Of a stretch of 64,000 nucleotides of DNA, positions 42,160-51,426 are shown one piece after another. The stretch lies in assembly GCA_020634855.1 (NCBI GenBank), contig JACKAU010000013.1:141224-205223 (forward strand), written 5' to 3'. The notes under the pieces were generated by a model. The model ran no database searches and was not told the DNA's origin. It saw only the letters and a list, made by a program, of their open reading frames with translations. The translations under genes and the position numbers were made by a program. Numbering within the stretch: the first letter of the stretch is position 1; the number at the start of each line of letters is the position of its first letter. The stretch is from Anaerolineales bacterium. GTDB lineage: Bacteria > Chloroflexota > Anaerolineae > 4572-78 > J111.

Positions 42160-42853
42160 CAACGAATAATGCATTGAGGGTGTATGGGGGAGGAACAGTA
42201 TTCTTGCCACGGGGATCATGATGATTACGGTTATTCACCCGTAACCCCATACTAACCAGACTTTAGTCTGCGTGATGCATCGAGCATCGTGGGATTGAAA
42301 CTCCTGAAGTCTCGGCGGCGGATTCCCATCCGCCACCATCGAGACTCGGCGGTCGGCTCCGACTACGGCCCAACACATCCCGCATATACTGCTGCCGATC
42401 CGACGACGCCCGCCGTAGGATAGCCGAGCGGGCCGCCGAACGCTCAACTTGCGTGGCCGATTCCTTGAGGCTCCCCAGCGATTTTGCCTTCGCTCTGGCC
42501 TCTTGCCACTCATCGAGCAGCACCTCACCGGCGGCTAACCGCTCTTTTTTATTATTTATGGCAATTTGTTGTTGACCACTACATTTACTTGTATAATAGG
42601 CCAATAATTGGCCGTTTCCCCGACCACCTGCTAACTTCTTTCCACGTCAATCAAATACACTGTTTGAATTTTGGCCTTGGACAAAATCTACAGGGAGGCA
42701 AATCAAACGGATACTACCTTTATACTACTTTTCGTCCGTTGTCAGTTAAATAACACTGGCATAGACTGAACGTTGGACTTGTTGGTTTTATTGATTTAAT
42801 AGCGATTTCTGTTGGTCATTGTTCAAGGCCATAGTTAAGAGGGGAACCCTATA
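42160..42853. other. intergenic region with hairpin and an uncertain 113-codon frame
   Basis: A two-step stem at 42309-42345 (GTCTCG / CGAGAC outside, GGCGGAT / ATCCGCC inside, loop TCCC) is the clearest structure. A minus-strand frame 42263-42604 has a helical charged N-terminal half (LLDEWQEARAKAKSLGSLKE) but runs into the hairpin DNA at its end; it may be a gene remnant and I do not call it. The promoter and the ribosome site GAGGGG of the next gene lie at the right end. Confidence 0.45.
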
Positions 42854-44236
42854 ATGACACAATTGAGCGATACCGCCCGTGAATATTCTCGGGCTAATGC
42901 CGAAAGATTCCGGCTTGAACTGCACGAATTGCTGCGTATTCCCAGCGTCAGCACCGATCCGGCCCACGCGCCCGATATCCAACGCGCTGCGGACTGGCTG
43001 GCCGCCAATATGACCGATCTGGGCCTCGATAAGGTCCAGGTGATGCCGACCGCCGGCTATCCGGTCGTTTACGGCGAGTGGTTAGGCGCCGGGCCTGACC
43101 AGCCAACCGTGCTGGTTTACGGTCATTACGATGTCGTCCCGGCCGAAATGGCCGACGGCTGGGAAACGCCGCCCTTTGAGCCGGTTGAAAAAGACGGCAA
43201 GATTTATGGCCGCGGCGCAACCGACGACAAAGGCCAGTTGTTTATCCACGCCAAGGCCCTGGAGTCCTATCTCAAAACCGCCGGCCGCGCCCCGGTTAAT
43301 ATGAAATTCCTCATCGAAGGCGAAGAAGAGATCTCATCGCCCAACCTGACGCCCTTCATTAAAGCTAACCTGGATTTGCTGATGGCCGATGTCTGTATCA
43401 TCAGCGACACCTCCATGCGCACCATCGACGAACCGGCCATTCTGCACAGCTTGCGCGGCATGACCTATCTGGAAGTAGAGGTGCAGGGGCCAACCGATGA
43501 TTTGCATAGTGGCCTCTGGGGCGGCGCGACCCATAACCCGGCCCTGGCCCTGGTTGAAATCCTGGCCAAACTGTACAACCCCGACAACACCATCGCCGTG
43601 CCGGGCTTCTATGACGATGTCGTGCCCCTGACCGCTGACGAACGAGCGATGATCGCCAAGACCGACCTGACCGAAGCCCAATTCAAACAATCGACCGGCG
43701 TGCCGGCCATCTGGGGCGACGCCGACTACAACATCCGCGAGCGCATCTCGGCCCGGCCCACGCTGGACATCAACGGCTTGTGGAGCGGCTGGTCCGGCCC
43801 CGGCCCCAAGACCATCATCCCCGCCAAAGCGGGCGTGAAGTTAAGCTCGCGCCTGGTCGGCAATCAAGACCCACACAAAATCTACGACCAGATCAAAGCT
43901 TACATCGAGTCGATCGCCCCGCCGACCGTGACCGTGGACGTCAAGCTGATTACCACCGGCAAACCGGCCCTGTTCGCGTTCGATATCCCGGAAATGCAGG
44001 CCGCATCGCGAGCTTATGAAACAGCCTGGGGCGCATCGCCCGTCTTTACTCGCGGCGGCGGCAGCATCCCGGTTGTGGCCGAGATTGCCGATCTGATGGG
44101 CATCCCGGTCGTGATGATGGGCTTTGGCCTGGATGACGACGGCCTGCATTCACCCAACGAACGGTTCAGCATCGAGATGTTCCATCGCGGCATCGAAACC
44201 GCGATTGTCTATCTCGATGAGTTGGCCCAACTGTAA
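42854..44236 (+). CDS. M20-family dipeptidase
   Basis: 460 aa, ATG after GAGGGGAACCCTATA. M20 motifs: VLVYGHYDVVPAEM (metal His and Asp), GRGATDDKGQLFIHAKALE (bridging Asp), EGEEEISSPNL (catalytic Glu pair), DTSMRTIDEPA, the dimerisation domain with DLHSGLWGGATHNPA, and the last ligand His in DDDGLHSPNERFSIEMFHRG. It cleaves dipeptides or N-acyl amino acids with two zinc ions in the cytoplasm. Peptidase T and an AbgT-type transporter follow on the same strand, which points to peptide use as a nutrient source. Confidence 0.9.
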   Translation: MTQLSDTAREYSRANAERFRLELHELLRIPSVSTDPAHAPDIQRAADWLAANMTDLGLDKVQVMPTAGYPVVYGEWLGAGPDQPTVLVYGHYDVVPAEMADGWETPPFEPVEKDGKIYGRGATDDKGQLFIHAKALESYLKTAGRAPVNMKFLIEGEEEISSPNLTPFIKANLDLLMADVCIISDTSMRTIDEPAILHSLRGMTYLEVEVQGPTDDLHSGLWGGATHNPALALVEILAKLYNPDNTIAVPGFYDDVVPLTADERAMIAKTDLTEAQFKQSTGVPAIWGDADYNIRERISARPTLDINGLWSGWSGPGPKTIIPAKAGVKLSSRLVGNQDPHKIYDQIKAYIESIAPPTVTVDVKLITTGKPALFAFDIPEMQAASRAYETAWGASPVFTRGGGSIPVVAEIADLMGIPVVMMGFGLDDDGLHSPNERFSIEMFHRGIETAIVYLDELAQL

Positions 44237-44245
44237 AGAGTACCA

Positions 44246-44370
44246 GACTTACGCAGTTGAGTTGCTGCGATCTGAAGATTAGCCATGAATTACACGAATT
44301 GGTACGAAATACATAAAGAAATTAGTGAAATTCGTGTAATTCGTGGCCAAAACGCTCAAACGGCGTAAAT
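44246..44370. repeat. MITE-like element with IS5-type ends
   Basis: 125 bp. The ends are GACTTACGCAGTTGAG (44246-44261) and CTCAAACGGCGTAAATC (44354-44370), an imperfect inverted repeat. The left end shares 15 bases (GACTTACGCAGTTGA) with the right end of the IS5-type element at 18701-18715. An inner inverted repeat GCCATGAATTACACGAATT / AATTCGTGTAATTCGTGGC makes the whole a long hairpin. It lies in the 44237-44561 gap, which has no gene. Confidence 0.7.
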
Positions 44371-44399
44371 CCTAACTCGGACGAGCCAGAACCAAAAAA

Positions 44400-44510
44400 G
44401 ATTTAACGCTAAAGACGCTACAGGCGCAAGAGACGCAAAAGAAAATATAAAAGGCGTTTGCGGCTTTAGCGTCGTTTGCGCTTCTTGCGTTTAAATTTCT
44501 GGCTCAACTT
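44400..44510. repeat. imperfect palindromic repeat before pepT
   Basis: The left arm has AACGCTAAAGACGCTACAGG and GCGCAAGAGACGCAAAAG. The right arm, GCGGCTTTAGCGTCG and GCGCTTCTTGCGTTTAAATT, is its rough reverse complement. This is a typical intergenic hairpin repeat that may also act as a terminator or message stabiliser between the two peptidase genes. Confidence 0.6.
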
Positions 44511-44561
44511 CTTGTTTTTTGGCAAGACGTTGACCGTTTAGATATTAGAATGGTAGAACTT

Positions 44562-45803
44562 ATGACAACCAAATTTGATACCGAACTCGAAGAGCGGTTA
44601 CTCCGCTACGCGCGCATCGACACTCAAAGCGAGGAAACCTCCCCAACATCACCCAGCACCGACCGGCAATATGACCTGCTCAACCTGCTGGTCGATGAGT
44701 TGACCGGGCTGGGCGCGCAAGATGTGACCTTAACCGACTACGGAGCCGTCCTGGCCACCATCCCGGCCACGGTAGCGACGCCGGCGCCGACGGTGGCTTT
44801 CTTGGCCCACGTCGATACCGCGCCCGCCTTCAACGCCACCGGGGTCAAACCTATCGTTCACCGCCATTATGACGGCGGCAACATCGTTTTGCCCGATGAT
44901 TCCACGGCGGTGCTGTCGCCTGAAGAGTCGCCTTACCTGGCGGAAAAGGTGGGCGATGATATCATCACCGCCAGCGGAACCACCCTGCTAGGGGCGGATG
45001 ACAAAGCCGGCGTGGCCATCATCATGACGATGGCCCATTATCTGCTGCAAAACCCCGACGTGGCCCATGGCCCTATTCGCCTTTGTTTTACGCCCGATGA
45101 AGAAATCGGACGCGGCGTCCACGCCGATTTGCCCGACGACCTCCAGGCCGATTTTGCCTACACGCTGGACGGAGCCGAGTTAGGCCAGATTGTGTACGAG
45201 ACTTTTTCGGCGGAAAAGGCGACGGTGCGTGTTCAGGGGGTTTCGATCCATCCGGGCAGCGCCAAAGATAAGCTGGTGAACGCCTTGCACCTGGCCGCCA
45301 AGATCATCGACACCTTGCCTCACGTCACTCTGACCCCTGAGACCACCGACAATCGCCAGGGTTTCATCCACATCTACCAGATGACCGGGTCCGCCGCCGA
45401 GGCCGAGCTTCATTTCATCCTGCGCGACTTTGAACTGGACGGCCTGAGCGCTAAGAGCGAGCTAATTCAGCAGGTCTGCGCCACAGTCCAGGCCACCGAG
45501 CCTCGGGCCAAGATAACTTGCACTATTACGCCGCAGTATCGCAATATGCGTTACTGGCTGGAAGATGATATGCGCCCGGTGGAGCTGGCCCGCGAGGCCT
45601 GCCGCCAACTGGGCATCGAACCTTTCTCTACTCCAATTCGGGGCGGGACCGACGGCTCGCGGCTAACCGAGATGGGCGTCCCCACCCCCAATTTGTTCAC
45701 CGGGATGCAGAATATTCATGGCCCGCTGGAATGGATCAGCGTGCAGGATATGGCCCGGTCCACCGAACTGTGCCTCAACTTAGCCCAGTTGTGGAGTGTG
45801 TAG
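44562..45803 (+). CDS. pepT: peptidase T (tripeptide aminopeptidase)
   Basis: 413 aa from ATG 44562; an in-frame ATG at 44550 is the alternative and neither has a strong ribosome site. The N-terminus LEERLLRYARIDTQSEE is the PepT signature. Metal motifs: AFLAHVDTAPAFN, ASGTTLLGADDKAGVAIIMT, CFTPDEEIGRGVHA, AYTLDGAELGQIVYETF and the final ligand region RGGTDGSRLTEMGVPTPNLF followed by NIHGPLEWIS. It removes the N-terminal residue from tripeptides in the cytoplasm. It stands between the M20 dipeptidase and the AbgT-type transporter. Confidence 0.92.
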   Translation: MTTKFDTELEERLLRYARIDTQSEETSPTSPSTDRQYDLLNLLVDELTGLGAQDVTLTDYGAVLATIPATVATPAPTVAFLAHVDTAPAFNATGVKPIVHRHYDGGNIVLPDDSTAVLSPEESPYLAEKVGDDIITASGTTLLGADDKAGVAIIMTMAHYLLQNPDVAHGPIRLCFTPDEEIGRGVHADLPDDLQADFAYTLDGAELGQIVYETFSAEKATVRVQGVSIHPGSAKDKLVNALHLAAKIIDTLPHVTLTPETTDNRQGFIHIYQMTGSAAEAELHFILRDFELDGLSAKSELIQQVCATVQATEPRAKITCTITPQYRNMRYWLEDDMRPVELAREACRQLGIEPFSTPIRGGTDGSRLTEMGVPTPNLFTGMQNIHGPLEWISVQDMARSTELCLNLAQLWSV

Positions 45804-45957
45804 GCGAGTCTGTTAGGAGTAACGACATAACCGCGCTCAAGGCATGTTGGGTTTAGATTACAAATTCCATCGAGGACGAGGATTTGGCAATCTCCTTTGA
45901 GTCAATCGAGATCAACAAAATTGGACGATGTCACTAGTAATTTAGGAGGAGGAAATA

Positions 45958-47619
45958 ATGTCAGTTGGAGAGACGGCAGTTTCCGGCCCGGACGAGAAGC
46001 AAGGGTTCACACAGAAGCTGCTCGACGGTATCGAGAAAATAGGCAACAAAGTACCCCATCCGGTGCTCATGTTTCTATACCTGATCATCATCGTGATGGT
46101 GCTATCTCACATCCTTTATCTCATGGGGGTCAGCGTCACGGAAGAAATCGCTGTCCCGGTCGTCACCGAGACCGAAGGAACCTACTACGTCGACTCGAGC
46201 GAGCCGGGGATGGTTTTTCCGGCGGAGCCGTACGATACCAAATTCGAGATTGAGCAGCAGACTATTGCTATCCGGAGTCTCTTATCGGTTGAGGGCCTGC
46301 GCTTTGTCTTTACCTCGTTCGTCGCCAACTTTGCCGGCTTCAGCGTTGTGGCCGTCATTCTGGTGGCGATGGTTGGCGTCGGCGTGGCGGAAGAAGCCGG
46401 GCTGATGGGCGCGTTGATCCGCAAAACGGTCAAGGTCACGCCGCGTCAGTTGATTACCTTCATCCTCGTCCTGGTCGGCGTGCTGTCGAGCGTGGCGACC
46501 GACGCCGGCTATCTGATTCTGATTCCGTTGGGGGCTGTCGCTTTTGCCAGCTTGGGTCGCCATCCTCTGGCCGGGGTGGCCGCCGCGTTCGGCGGGGTCA
46601 GCGCCGTCTTTGCCGTTAACATTCTCATCGCTCCGCTGGACGGGATGTTAACGGAGATCACCAACGAAGCGATCCTCCTGGCCGGCGGTGAACCGATTAC
46701 GATTGTGGCCAACTTTTACTTCGCGGCTGCCTCGACGATAGTTCTCAGTATCGTTGCGGCCGTGGTCACCGACCGGATCATCGAGCCGCGGCTGGGCGCA
46801 TACCAGGCTGAAACGGGCGCTGCGGAAGAGGAAACGCAAGACCAAGAGGCCGCAGCGGCTGAAGGACGCGGCTTGCAGTATGCCCTGTATGGCTTCCTCG
46901 GCATCTTGGTTCTCGTTCTGCTGTTGACGCTGCCGCCGGGCGCGCCGCTGCGCGATCCCGAGACCGGCTCGATTATCGGCAACACACCCTTTATGGACAG
47001 CTTGATCTTTATCATCACCCTCTTCTTCTTGATTGCCGGGATTGGCTACGGCATCGGCGCTAAAACGCTGCAAGGCAGCGGTGATATCATCAAAGGCGTG
47101 AACAAAACGTTTGCCGGCTTATCCGGGCTGATCTTTATGCTGTTGATGATTAGCCAGTTCATCGCCTTCTTTAACTTTAGCCGCATGCCCCAGGTGGTGG
47201 CTGTTTGGATGGCCGATACGCTTGAGCAGGCCAATATCGGCGCGCTGCCCCTATTAATCGGCTTTGTGGGGGTGATTATGATCCTCAACATTATCATCCC
47301 AAACGTTATTCCAAAATGGGCTATCTTCGCGCCTATCTTTATCCCGGTCTTTATGCGGTTGGGGGTAGCGCCGCAAACGGTGCTGGCCGCTTATCGTCTG
47401 GGCGATTCACCGACCAACGTCATTACTCCGTTGATGGTCTATTTGCCCTTTGTACTCACCATCGTGCAGCGCTACCAGAAAGACGCGGGCATCGGCACCG
47501 TGGTGGCCCTGATGCTGCCCTACACGCTGATCATCGGCATCGCCTGGCTCCTGCTTTTTATTATTTGGTTCGTGTTGGGGATTCCGCTGGGGCCAGGGTA
47601 TCCGGTCAGTGTGCCGTAA
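45958..47619 (+). CDS. AbgT-family transporter
   Basis: 553 aa, ATG after TAGGAGGAGGAAATA. N-terminal KIGNKVPHPVLMFLYLIIII-like start (here LIIIVMVLSHILYLMG) is characteristic of AbgT (p-aminobenzoyl-glutamate transporter) proteins. About 12 hydrophobic segments are seen, with a periplasmic loop after the first. Conserved-looking parts are VVAVILVAMVGVGVAEEAGL, LSSVATDAGYLILIPLGAVA and AYRLGDSPTNVITPLMVYLP. It probably imports a dipeptide-like compound such as p-aminobenzoyl-glutamate; some relatives export sulfonamides. The two peptidase genes before it support a role in peptide uptake and breakdown. Confidence 0.88.
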   Translation: MSVGETAVSGPDEKQGFTQKLLDGIEKIGNKVPHPVLMFLYLIIIVMVLSHILYLMGVSVTEEIAVPVVTETEGTYYVDSSEPGMVFPAEPYDTKFEIEQQTIAIRSLLSVEGLRFVFTSFVANFAGFSVVAVILVAMVGVGVAEEAGLMGALIRKTVKVTPRQLITFILVLVGVLSSVATDAGYLILIPLGAVAFASLGRHPLAGVAAAFGGVSAVFAVNILIAPLDGMLTEITNEAILLAGGEPITIVANFYFAAASTIVLSIVAAVVTDRIIEPRLGAYQAETGAAEEETQDQEAAAAEGRGLQYALYGFLGILVLVLLLTLPPGAPLRDPETGSIIGNTPFMDSLIFIITLFFLIAGIGYGIGAKTLQGSGDIIKGVNKTFAGLSGLIFMLLMISQFIAFFNFSRMPQVVAVWMADTLEQANIGALPLLIGFVGVIMILNIIIPNVIPKWAIFAPIFIPVFMRLGVAPQTVLAAYRLGDSPTNVITPLMVYLPFVLTIVQRYQKDAGIGTVVALMLPYTLIIGIAWLLLFIIWFVLGIPLGPGYPVSVP

Positions 47620-47741
47620 GCATTGACCCTCATCGCTTTGAGGTAACGGGAAACGAAGATAACTAACTATCCAACCGTGATGACCTGATCACACTTTAGT
47701 CCGACGACATGATCGTCGCCGAGGAATCACCTTAAAATCTT

Positions 47742-49412
47742 ATGAACCAAAAAGCTGACCCCAATACCAGCCCCCAACCGTCACAGGCCGCCTCCTGGCT
47801 GCCGTTGGTTGTGATCCTTCTAGCACAAATTCAGATGGCCTTCAATGTCAACGCCCTACCGGTGTCTATCGGCCCTATCGTTGAATCCCTTGGTATCCCG
47901 GCTACGAGTGTGGGTACAGCGCTTGTCTTTTACTCACTTTTCGTCGCGGCCTTCGTGATGGTCGGCGCCAAGCTGGGCCGGATGTTTGGCGAGCGGCTCG
48001 TGTTTCAGGTTACGGCGCTGGGCCACGGCCTGGCAATGGCCTTGATGGCGCTCACGCCGGACGAGCGGATTATGAATGTCGCTCAGGCCCTGGCCGGACT
48101 GGCCGCAGCGGCCTTAGTTCCGACCTTGGTCGTGCTGATTGCCGCCAACTATCGCGACAAACAACAAGAGCAGGCTCTGGGCATTATGGCCGGCACCCCG
48201 GCCATCTCCGGCGCGATGGCCTTTTTTATCGCCGGGTTACTCGGCACGCTGGTGAGTTGGCGTCTTTCGTTCGCCTTGCTCAGTGTGCTGTCGGTCGTTG
48301 TCTTTTTCCTCAGCTTCCGCCTGAAGCCGATCCCGCGCCAAGCCGGCATCAAGATCGATCTGCTCGGCGCGTTGATGGCGGCTGTGGCTATCATTATGAT
48401 CTCGCTCGGCTTTAACAACCTCAATGCCTGGGGGTTGGTCATGGCCCGGCCCGCCGCGCCGTTTACCCTGCTGGGGCTGTCGCCGGCGCCGTTTATGATT
48501 ATTCTGGGGATTGTGTTTGGCCAGGCCTTCTTTGCCTGGTCACACCGGCGCGTCGCCGTGAAAAAGACGCCGCTGTTGGCCCTGGAGGTGCTGGATTCGC
48601 CTGAGGAGCGGGCCAACATTGCGGCTTTTCTGGTCATTGGCGCGTTGGGACCGGCCGTTAACTTTCTGATCCCCCTCTACATCCAGATTGTGCAAAACCG
48701 AACCAGTCTGTTCACGGCTGTGGCCGTTGTGCCTTACACCCTGGCGATTGCCGCCGCGGCCGTTCTCATCGTGCGCCTATTCGACCGGCTCTCCCCTCGC
48801 CAGATCGCCGTCGCGGCCTTCATTATCGTCGCGACCGGCTTGACCATGCTGGCGATTACCATTCACAATGAATGGGCCACGCCGGTTGTGATTTTTAGCC
48901 TGATTCTGGTTGGGCTGGGCGAAGGCTCCCTATTAACGTTGCTGTTCAACGTGATGGTCTCAGCCTCGCCCAAGGAACTGGCCGGCGATGTCGGCGCGCT
49001 GCGCGGCGTGGCCAACAACCTGTCTACCGCCTTGGGCACGGCCTTCGCCAGTGTGGCGGCGGTGGCCTTGTTGAGTTTGTTCGTCACCAGCAGCCTCGTT
49101 CAATCGACCATTCCGGCCTCGCTCAAGGTGCAGGTCAATTTAGACAACGTCAACTTCATCACCAACGATCAGTTGGAAACGGTGTTAGCCGAGACAACCG
49201 CCACGCCGGAACAAGTGGCCGAAGCGGTGCAGATTAATGAAGGCGCGCGACTCCGCGCCTTAAAATCCTCATTCCTGATCCTGGCCGCAATTTCGCTATT
49301 GGCGCTGGTCCCGGCCTTGGGCCTACCCCGTTACGTTCCCGGTGAAATACCCGGCGGCGAGCCGCCTGATAAAGGCAAGCGAGGCTCCAGAAAAGCAGCC
49401 AATCGCACCTAA
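47742..49412 (+). CDS. MFS transporter, 14-helix drug:H+ antiporter type
   Basis: 556 aa with about 14 hydrophobic helices. The first is LVVILLAQIQMAFNVNALPV. The MFS loop 2-3 motif appears as GAKLGRMFGERLVFQVTALG, and ISGAMAFFIAGLLGTLVSWR fits motif C of exporters with WR at helix end, typical of the DHA2 family. A roughly 60-residue loop (about 470-535) lies before the last helix. The C-terminal tail is basic. It likely exports a hydrophobic or cationic compound using the proton gradient. No regulator gene adjoins it. Confidence 0.85.
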   Translation: MNQKADPNTSPQPSQAASWLPLVVILLAQIQMAFNVNALPVSIGPIVESLGIPATSVGTALVFYSLFVAAFVMVGAKLGRMFGERLVFQVTALGHGLAMALMALTPDERIMNVAQALAGLAAAALVPTLVVLIAANYRDKQQEQALGIMAGTPAISGAMAFFIAGLLGTLVSWRLSFALLSVLSVVVFFLSFRLKPIPRQAGIKIDLLGALMAAVAIIMISLGFNNLNAWGLVMARPAAPFTLLGLSPAPFMIILGIVFGQAFFAWSHRRVAVKKTPLLALEVLDSPEERANIAAFLVIGALGPAVNFLIPLYIQIVQNRTSLFTAVAVVPYTLAIAAAAVLIVRLFDRLSPRQIAVAAFIIVATGLTMLAITIHNEWATPVVIFSLILVGLGEGSLLTLLFNVMVSASPKELAGDVGALRGVANNLSTALGTAFASVAAVALLSLFVTSSLVQSTIPASLKVQVNLDNVNFITNDQLETVLAETTATPEQVAEAVQINEGARLRALKSSFLILAAISLLALVPALGLPRYVPGEIPGGEPPDKGKRGSRKAANRT

Positions 49413-49545
49413 CTGACCCAACCAAACCCACCAACCAACCAACTAGCTGACCCACCCACTCACTCACTCACCAACAACCAACCCACCAACCAACTAACTA
49501 ACCACCAAACCAACCAAACTTTATAAATAAGATACCAATGGAGGA
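49413..49545. repeat. CCAA/CTCA low-complexity tract
   Basis: About 110 bases made almost only of A and C with CCAACC, CCACTCACTCACTCA and CTAACTAACC units. It fills the gap between the MFS gene and the LysM-META gene. Probably slipped-strand expansion; no coding sense. Confidence 0.75.
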
Positions 49546-49554
49546 ATAAAAAGA

Positions 49555-50730
49555 ATGAAGAAGTTAATGATGGTTTTCGTTGTAACAACCCTTTTGATCA
49601 ATGTCGCGCCTCGGCCCACTCTGGCGCAAGAGCCAGTGGAGTGCGCCGAAGAATACACCGTTCAAGCCGGCGACTGGCTTAGCCGCATTGCCGAAAAATA
49701 TTTTGGCGATGTGCTGGCCTTTGATCGGATTGTAGCCGCCAACAACGCCAGCAGCGACGACGCCTACCCCGATATCGCCAATCCCGATGTGATCGAACCC
49801 GGCCTGGTGTTGTGCCTGCCCGCCGATGGCATGACGGCCCAACCCTCCCAACCCGAGGCCGAGGCCGGCGCCAGCCCCGAGTTGGTTGGTCCGTCTTGGC
49901 TGTGGCAGCAAACGCTAATGAACAACGGCGACCTGTTTGTCCCGGATGACTCCGGCAGCTATCTCATCCAGTTTCAGCCGGACGGCACCGCCTTCATTCA
50001 GGCCGATTGCAATCAGGTTCGCGCCGGCTACACCGTCGATGACAACCTGCTCACCATCGAGCCGGGACCATCGACCCTGGTCGCCTGCCCGGAAGGCTCA
50101 TTGGGCGATCAATTTGTGAGGAATCTCAGTGCGGCCAACAGTTTCTTCTTTGACGACGCCGGCGACCTGCTCATTGATTTGAAGTTTGACAGCGGCACCA
50201 TGCGCTTTAGCTCGCAAAGCAACGACCTGGCCGGGAGCAACTGGATCGTCACCGGTTACAACAATGGTCAGGAAGCCGTAGTCGGCACCATCGCCGATAT
50301 CGAACTAACGGCCAACTTTGGGACCGATGGCCGTGTATCCGGCAACACCGGCTGTAACAACTACAACGCCGGTTTTACGGTTGACGGCAGCAACATTACT
50401 ATCGAACTGGGGGTTTCGACCATGATGTTCTGCGACCAACCGGAAGGCGTAATGGACCAAGAGCAGCAGTTCCTGGCCGCGCTTTCCTCTGCCGCCACCT
50501 ACCAAATCACCGGCAACACCATGCAGATGCGCACCGCCGACGACGCACTCGCCGCTATCTTTATGCGCGCCCCTGCCTCGGAGGAAGCCCCAGCCGAGGT
50601 GACGCCCACCGAAGAGCCGGCTCCCAGCGGTACTGCTGAGCCAACCGCCGAGCCTACCGCTGAGCCAACCGCAGAACCAACCGGTGAACCGACTGAAGAG
50701 CCGTCCCCCAGCCCGACCGATGAGGGCTAA
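49555..50730 (+). CDS. secreted LysM and META-domain protein
   Basis: 391 aa, ATG after GGAGGAATAAAAAGA. A signal peptide (LMMVFVVTTLLINVAPRPTLAQ) with cleavage after AQ is visible. A LysM domain follows (about 33-85, YTVQAGDWLSRIAEKYFGDV) that should bind peptidoglycan or chitin-like glycans. Two META domains come next (about 110-215 and 220-330), the second with GRVSGNTGCNNYNAGFTVDG and the Cys of MMFCDQPEG. The C-terminus is a TAEP repeat tail. META domains are found in heat-shock protein HslJ and other envelope proteins. It is a small relative of the 1269-aa protein at 51586-55395. Confidence 0.85.
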   Translation: MKKLMMVFVVTTLLINVAPRPTLAQEPVECAEEYTVQAGDWLSRIAEKYFGDVLAFDRIVAANNASSDDAYPDIANPDVIEPGLVLCLPADGMTAQPSQPEAEAGASPELVGPSWLWQQTLMNNGDLFVPDDSGSYLIQFQPDGTAFIQADCNQVRAGYTVDDNLLTIEPGPSTLVACPEGSLGDQFVRNLSAANSFFFDDAGDLLIDLKFDSGTMRFSSQSNDLAGSNWIVTGYNNGQEAVVGTIADIELTANFGTDGRVSGNTGCNNYNAGFTVDGSNITIELGVSTMMFCDQPEGVMDQEQQFLAALSSAATYQITGNTMQMRTADDALAAIFMRAPASEEAPAEVTPTEEPAPSGTAEPTAEPTAEPTAEPTGEPTEEPSPSPTDEG

Positions 50731-50733
50731 CTA

Positions 50734-50874
50734 AGAGACTGTTTTAAAAGCCTTCAAGGGTCCACAGATAGACACAGATTATCACTGATAATATCAAAAT
50801 TGAGATAAAAATCTGTGACTATCAGTGTAAATCTGTGGACAACTCTGTAAACTTCCACTTTTAAAACAGCTTCT
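50734..50874. repeat. 141-bp inverted-repeat element, copy A
   Basis: The ends AGAGACTGTTTTAAAAG (50734-50750) and CTTTTAAAACAGCTTCT (50858-50874) are inverted repeats, and the inside is a long imperfect hairpin (GTCCACAGAT ... ATCTGTGGAC). Copy B at 51425-51565 has the same length and about nine tenths of the same bases. No gene inside. It starts four bases after the stop of the LysM-META gene. Confidence 0.85.
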
Positions 50875-50916
50875 AAGGTGAGATAGTTTTACTTTGGGTC
50901 GTAGGTAAAAATCTTT

Positions 50917-50998
50917 ACCACAGAGGACACTAAGTAGACACAGAGTTCACAGAGGCTTTTCTTTGGGGTCTTTGTGGATTCTCTGTGTCCTCTGTGGT
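50917..50998. repeat. palindromic intergenic repeat
   Basis: Perfect 14-bp arms ACCACAGAGGACAC (50917-50930) and GTGTCCTCTGTGGT (50985-50998) around 54 bases that pair further in part. It lies in the 300-bp gap before the small lipoprotein gene, next to copy A of the 141-bp element. Confidence 0.75.
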
Positions 50999-51030
50999 TT
51001 AATAATTGGGTTGCGGCTAAAGGCTGCGTT

Positions 51031-51426
51031 ATGAAGATACGTAAACGAATCGTCATTTTTATTTTCATTGTTGGCTTGCTGCTGGCCTGCAATGATTTGA
51101 ATAGTGGGCCATCGAGCAGCACGCTGGCCAAGGTTGACCGGGTGGAGGTAGTCACCTCGCCCGGCAACCCGCCTCGTTTCTCGGCAGTGGCGACCGGCCT
51201 TCTGCCCGATCGATGTAGCCGGTTGGGGCGATCCAGCCAGCGCCGGGTCGCCACGACCATCCGCGTTACGCTGCCTTTGCAACCGGGTGAGGGAACCTGT
51301 GCGCAGGTCGGTTCGGTTCCCTTCGAGGAAACCATCCGCCTGAACGTGGATGGCTTATCCGCCGGGAGTTACTCGGTCGAAGTCAACGGCGTGTCCGCGT
51401 CGTTTTTTCTAAATGAGGATCATTAG
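51031..51426 (+). CDS. small predicted lipoprotein, function unknown
   Basis: 131 aa from ATG 51031. KIRKRIVIFIFIVGLLLAC is a lipoprotein signal with the lipobox LLAC (Cys 20). The mature part is a single beta-rich domain (VDRVEVVTSPGNPPRFSAVA ... GLSAGSYSVEVNGVSASFFL) with two cysteines. I do not recognise the family, but small lipoproteins with such a domain are often encoded beside META proteins in this phylum (inference). The last bases of its stop codon lie inside copy B of the 141-bp element, so the insertion may have set the present C-terminus. Confidence 0.65.
   Translation: MKIRKRIVIFIFIVGLLLACNDLNSGPSSSTLAKVDRVEVVTSPGNPPRFSAVATGLLPDRCSRLGRSSQRRVATTIRVTLPLQPGEGTCAQVGSVPFEETIRLNVDGLSAGSYSVEVNGVSASFFLNEDH

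Noticed and set aside
42285..42302. GGGATTGAAAC as the end of a CRISPR repeat
   Set aside because: Only a single occurrence, no second repeat at spacer distance and no cas gene in the window.
42263..42604. 113-codon minus-strand frame between MCP and peptidase genes
   Set aside because: Half of it looks protein-like, but it ends within hairpin DNA and no family or ribosome site supports it; left as a possible remnant.
49413..49545. CCAA tract as a CRISPR or regulatory array
   Set aside because: Units are irregular and of low complexity; this is a simple-sequence expansion.
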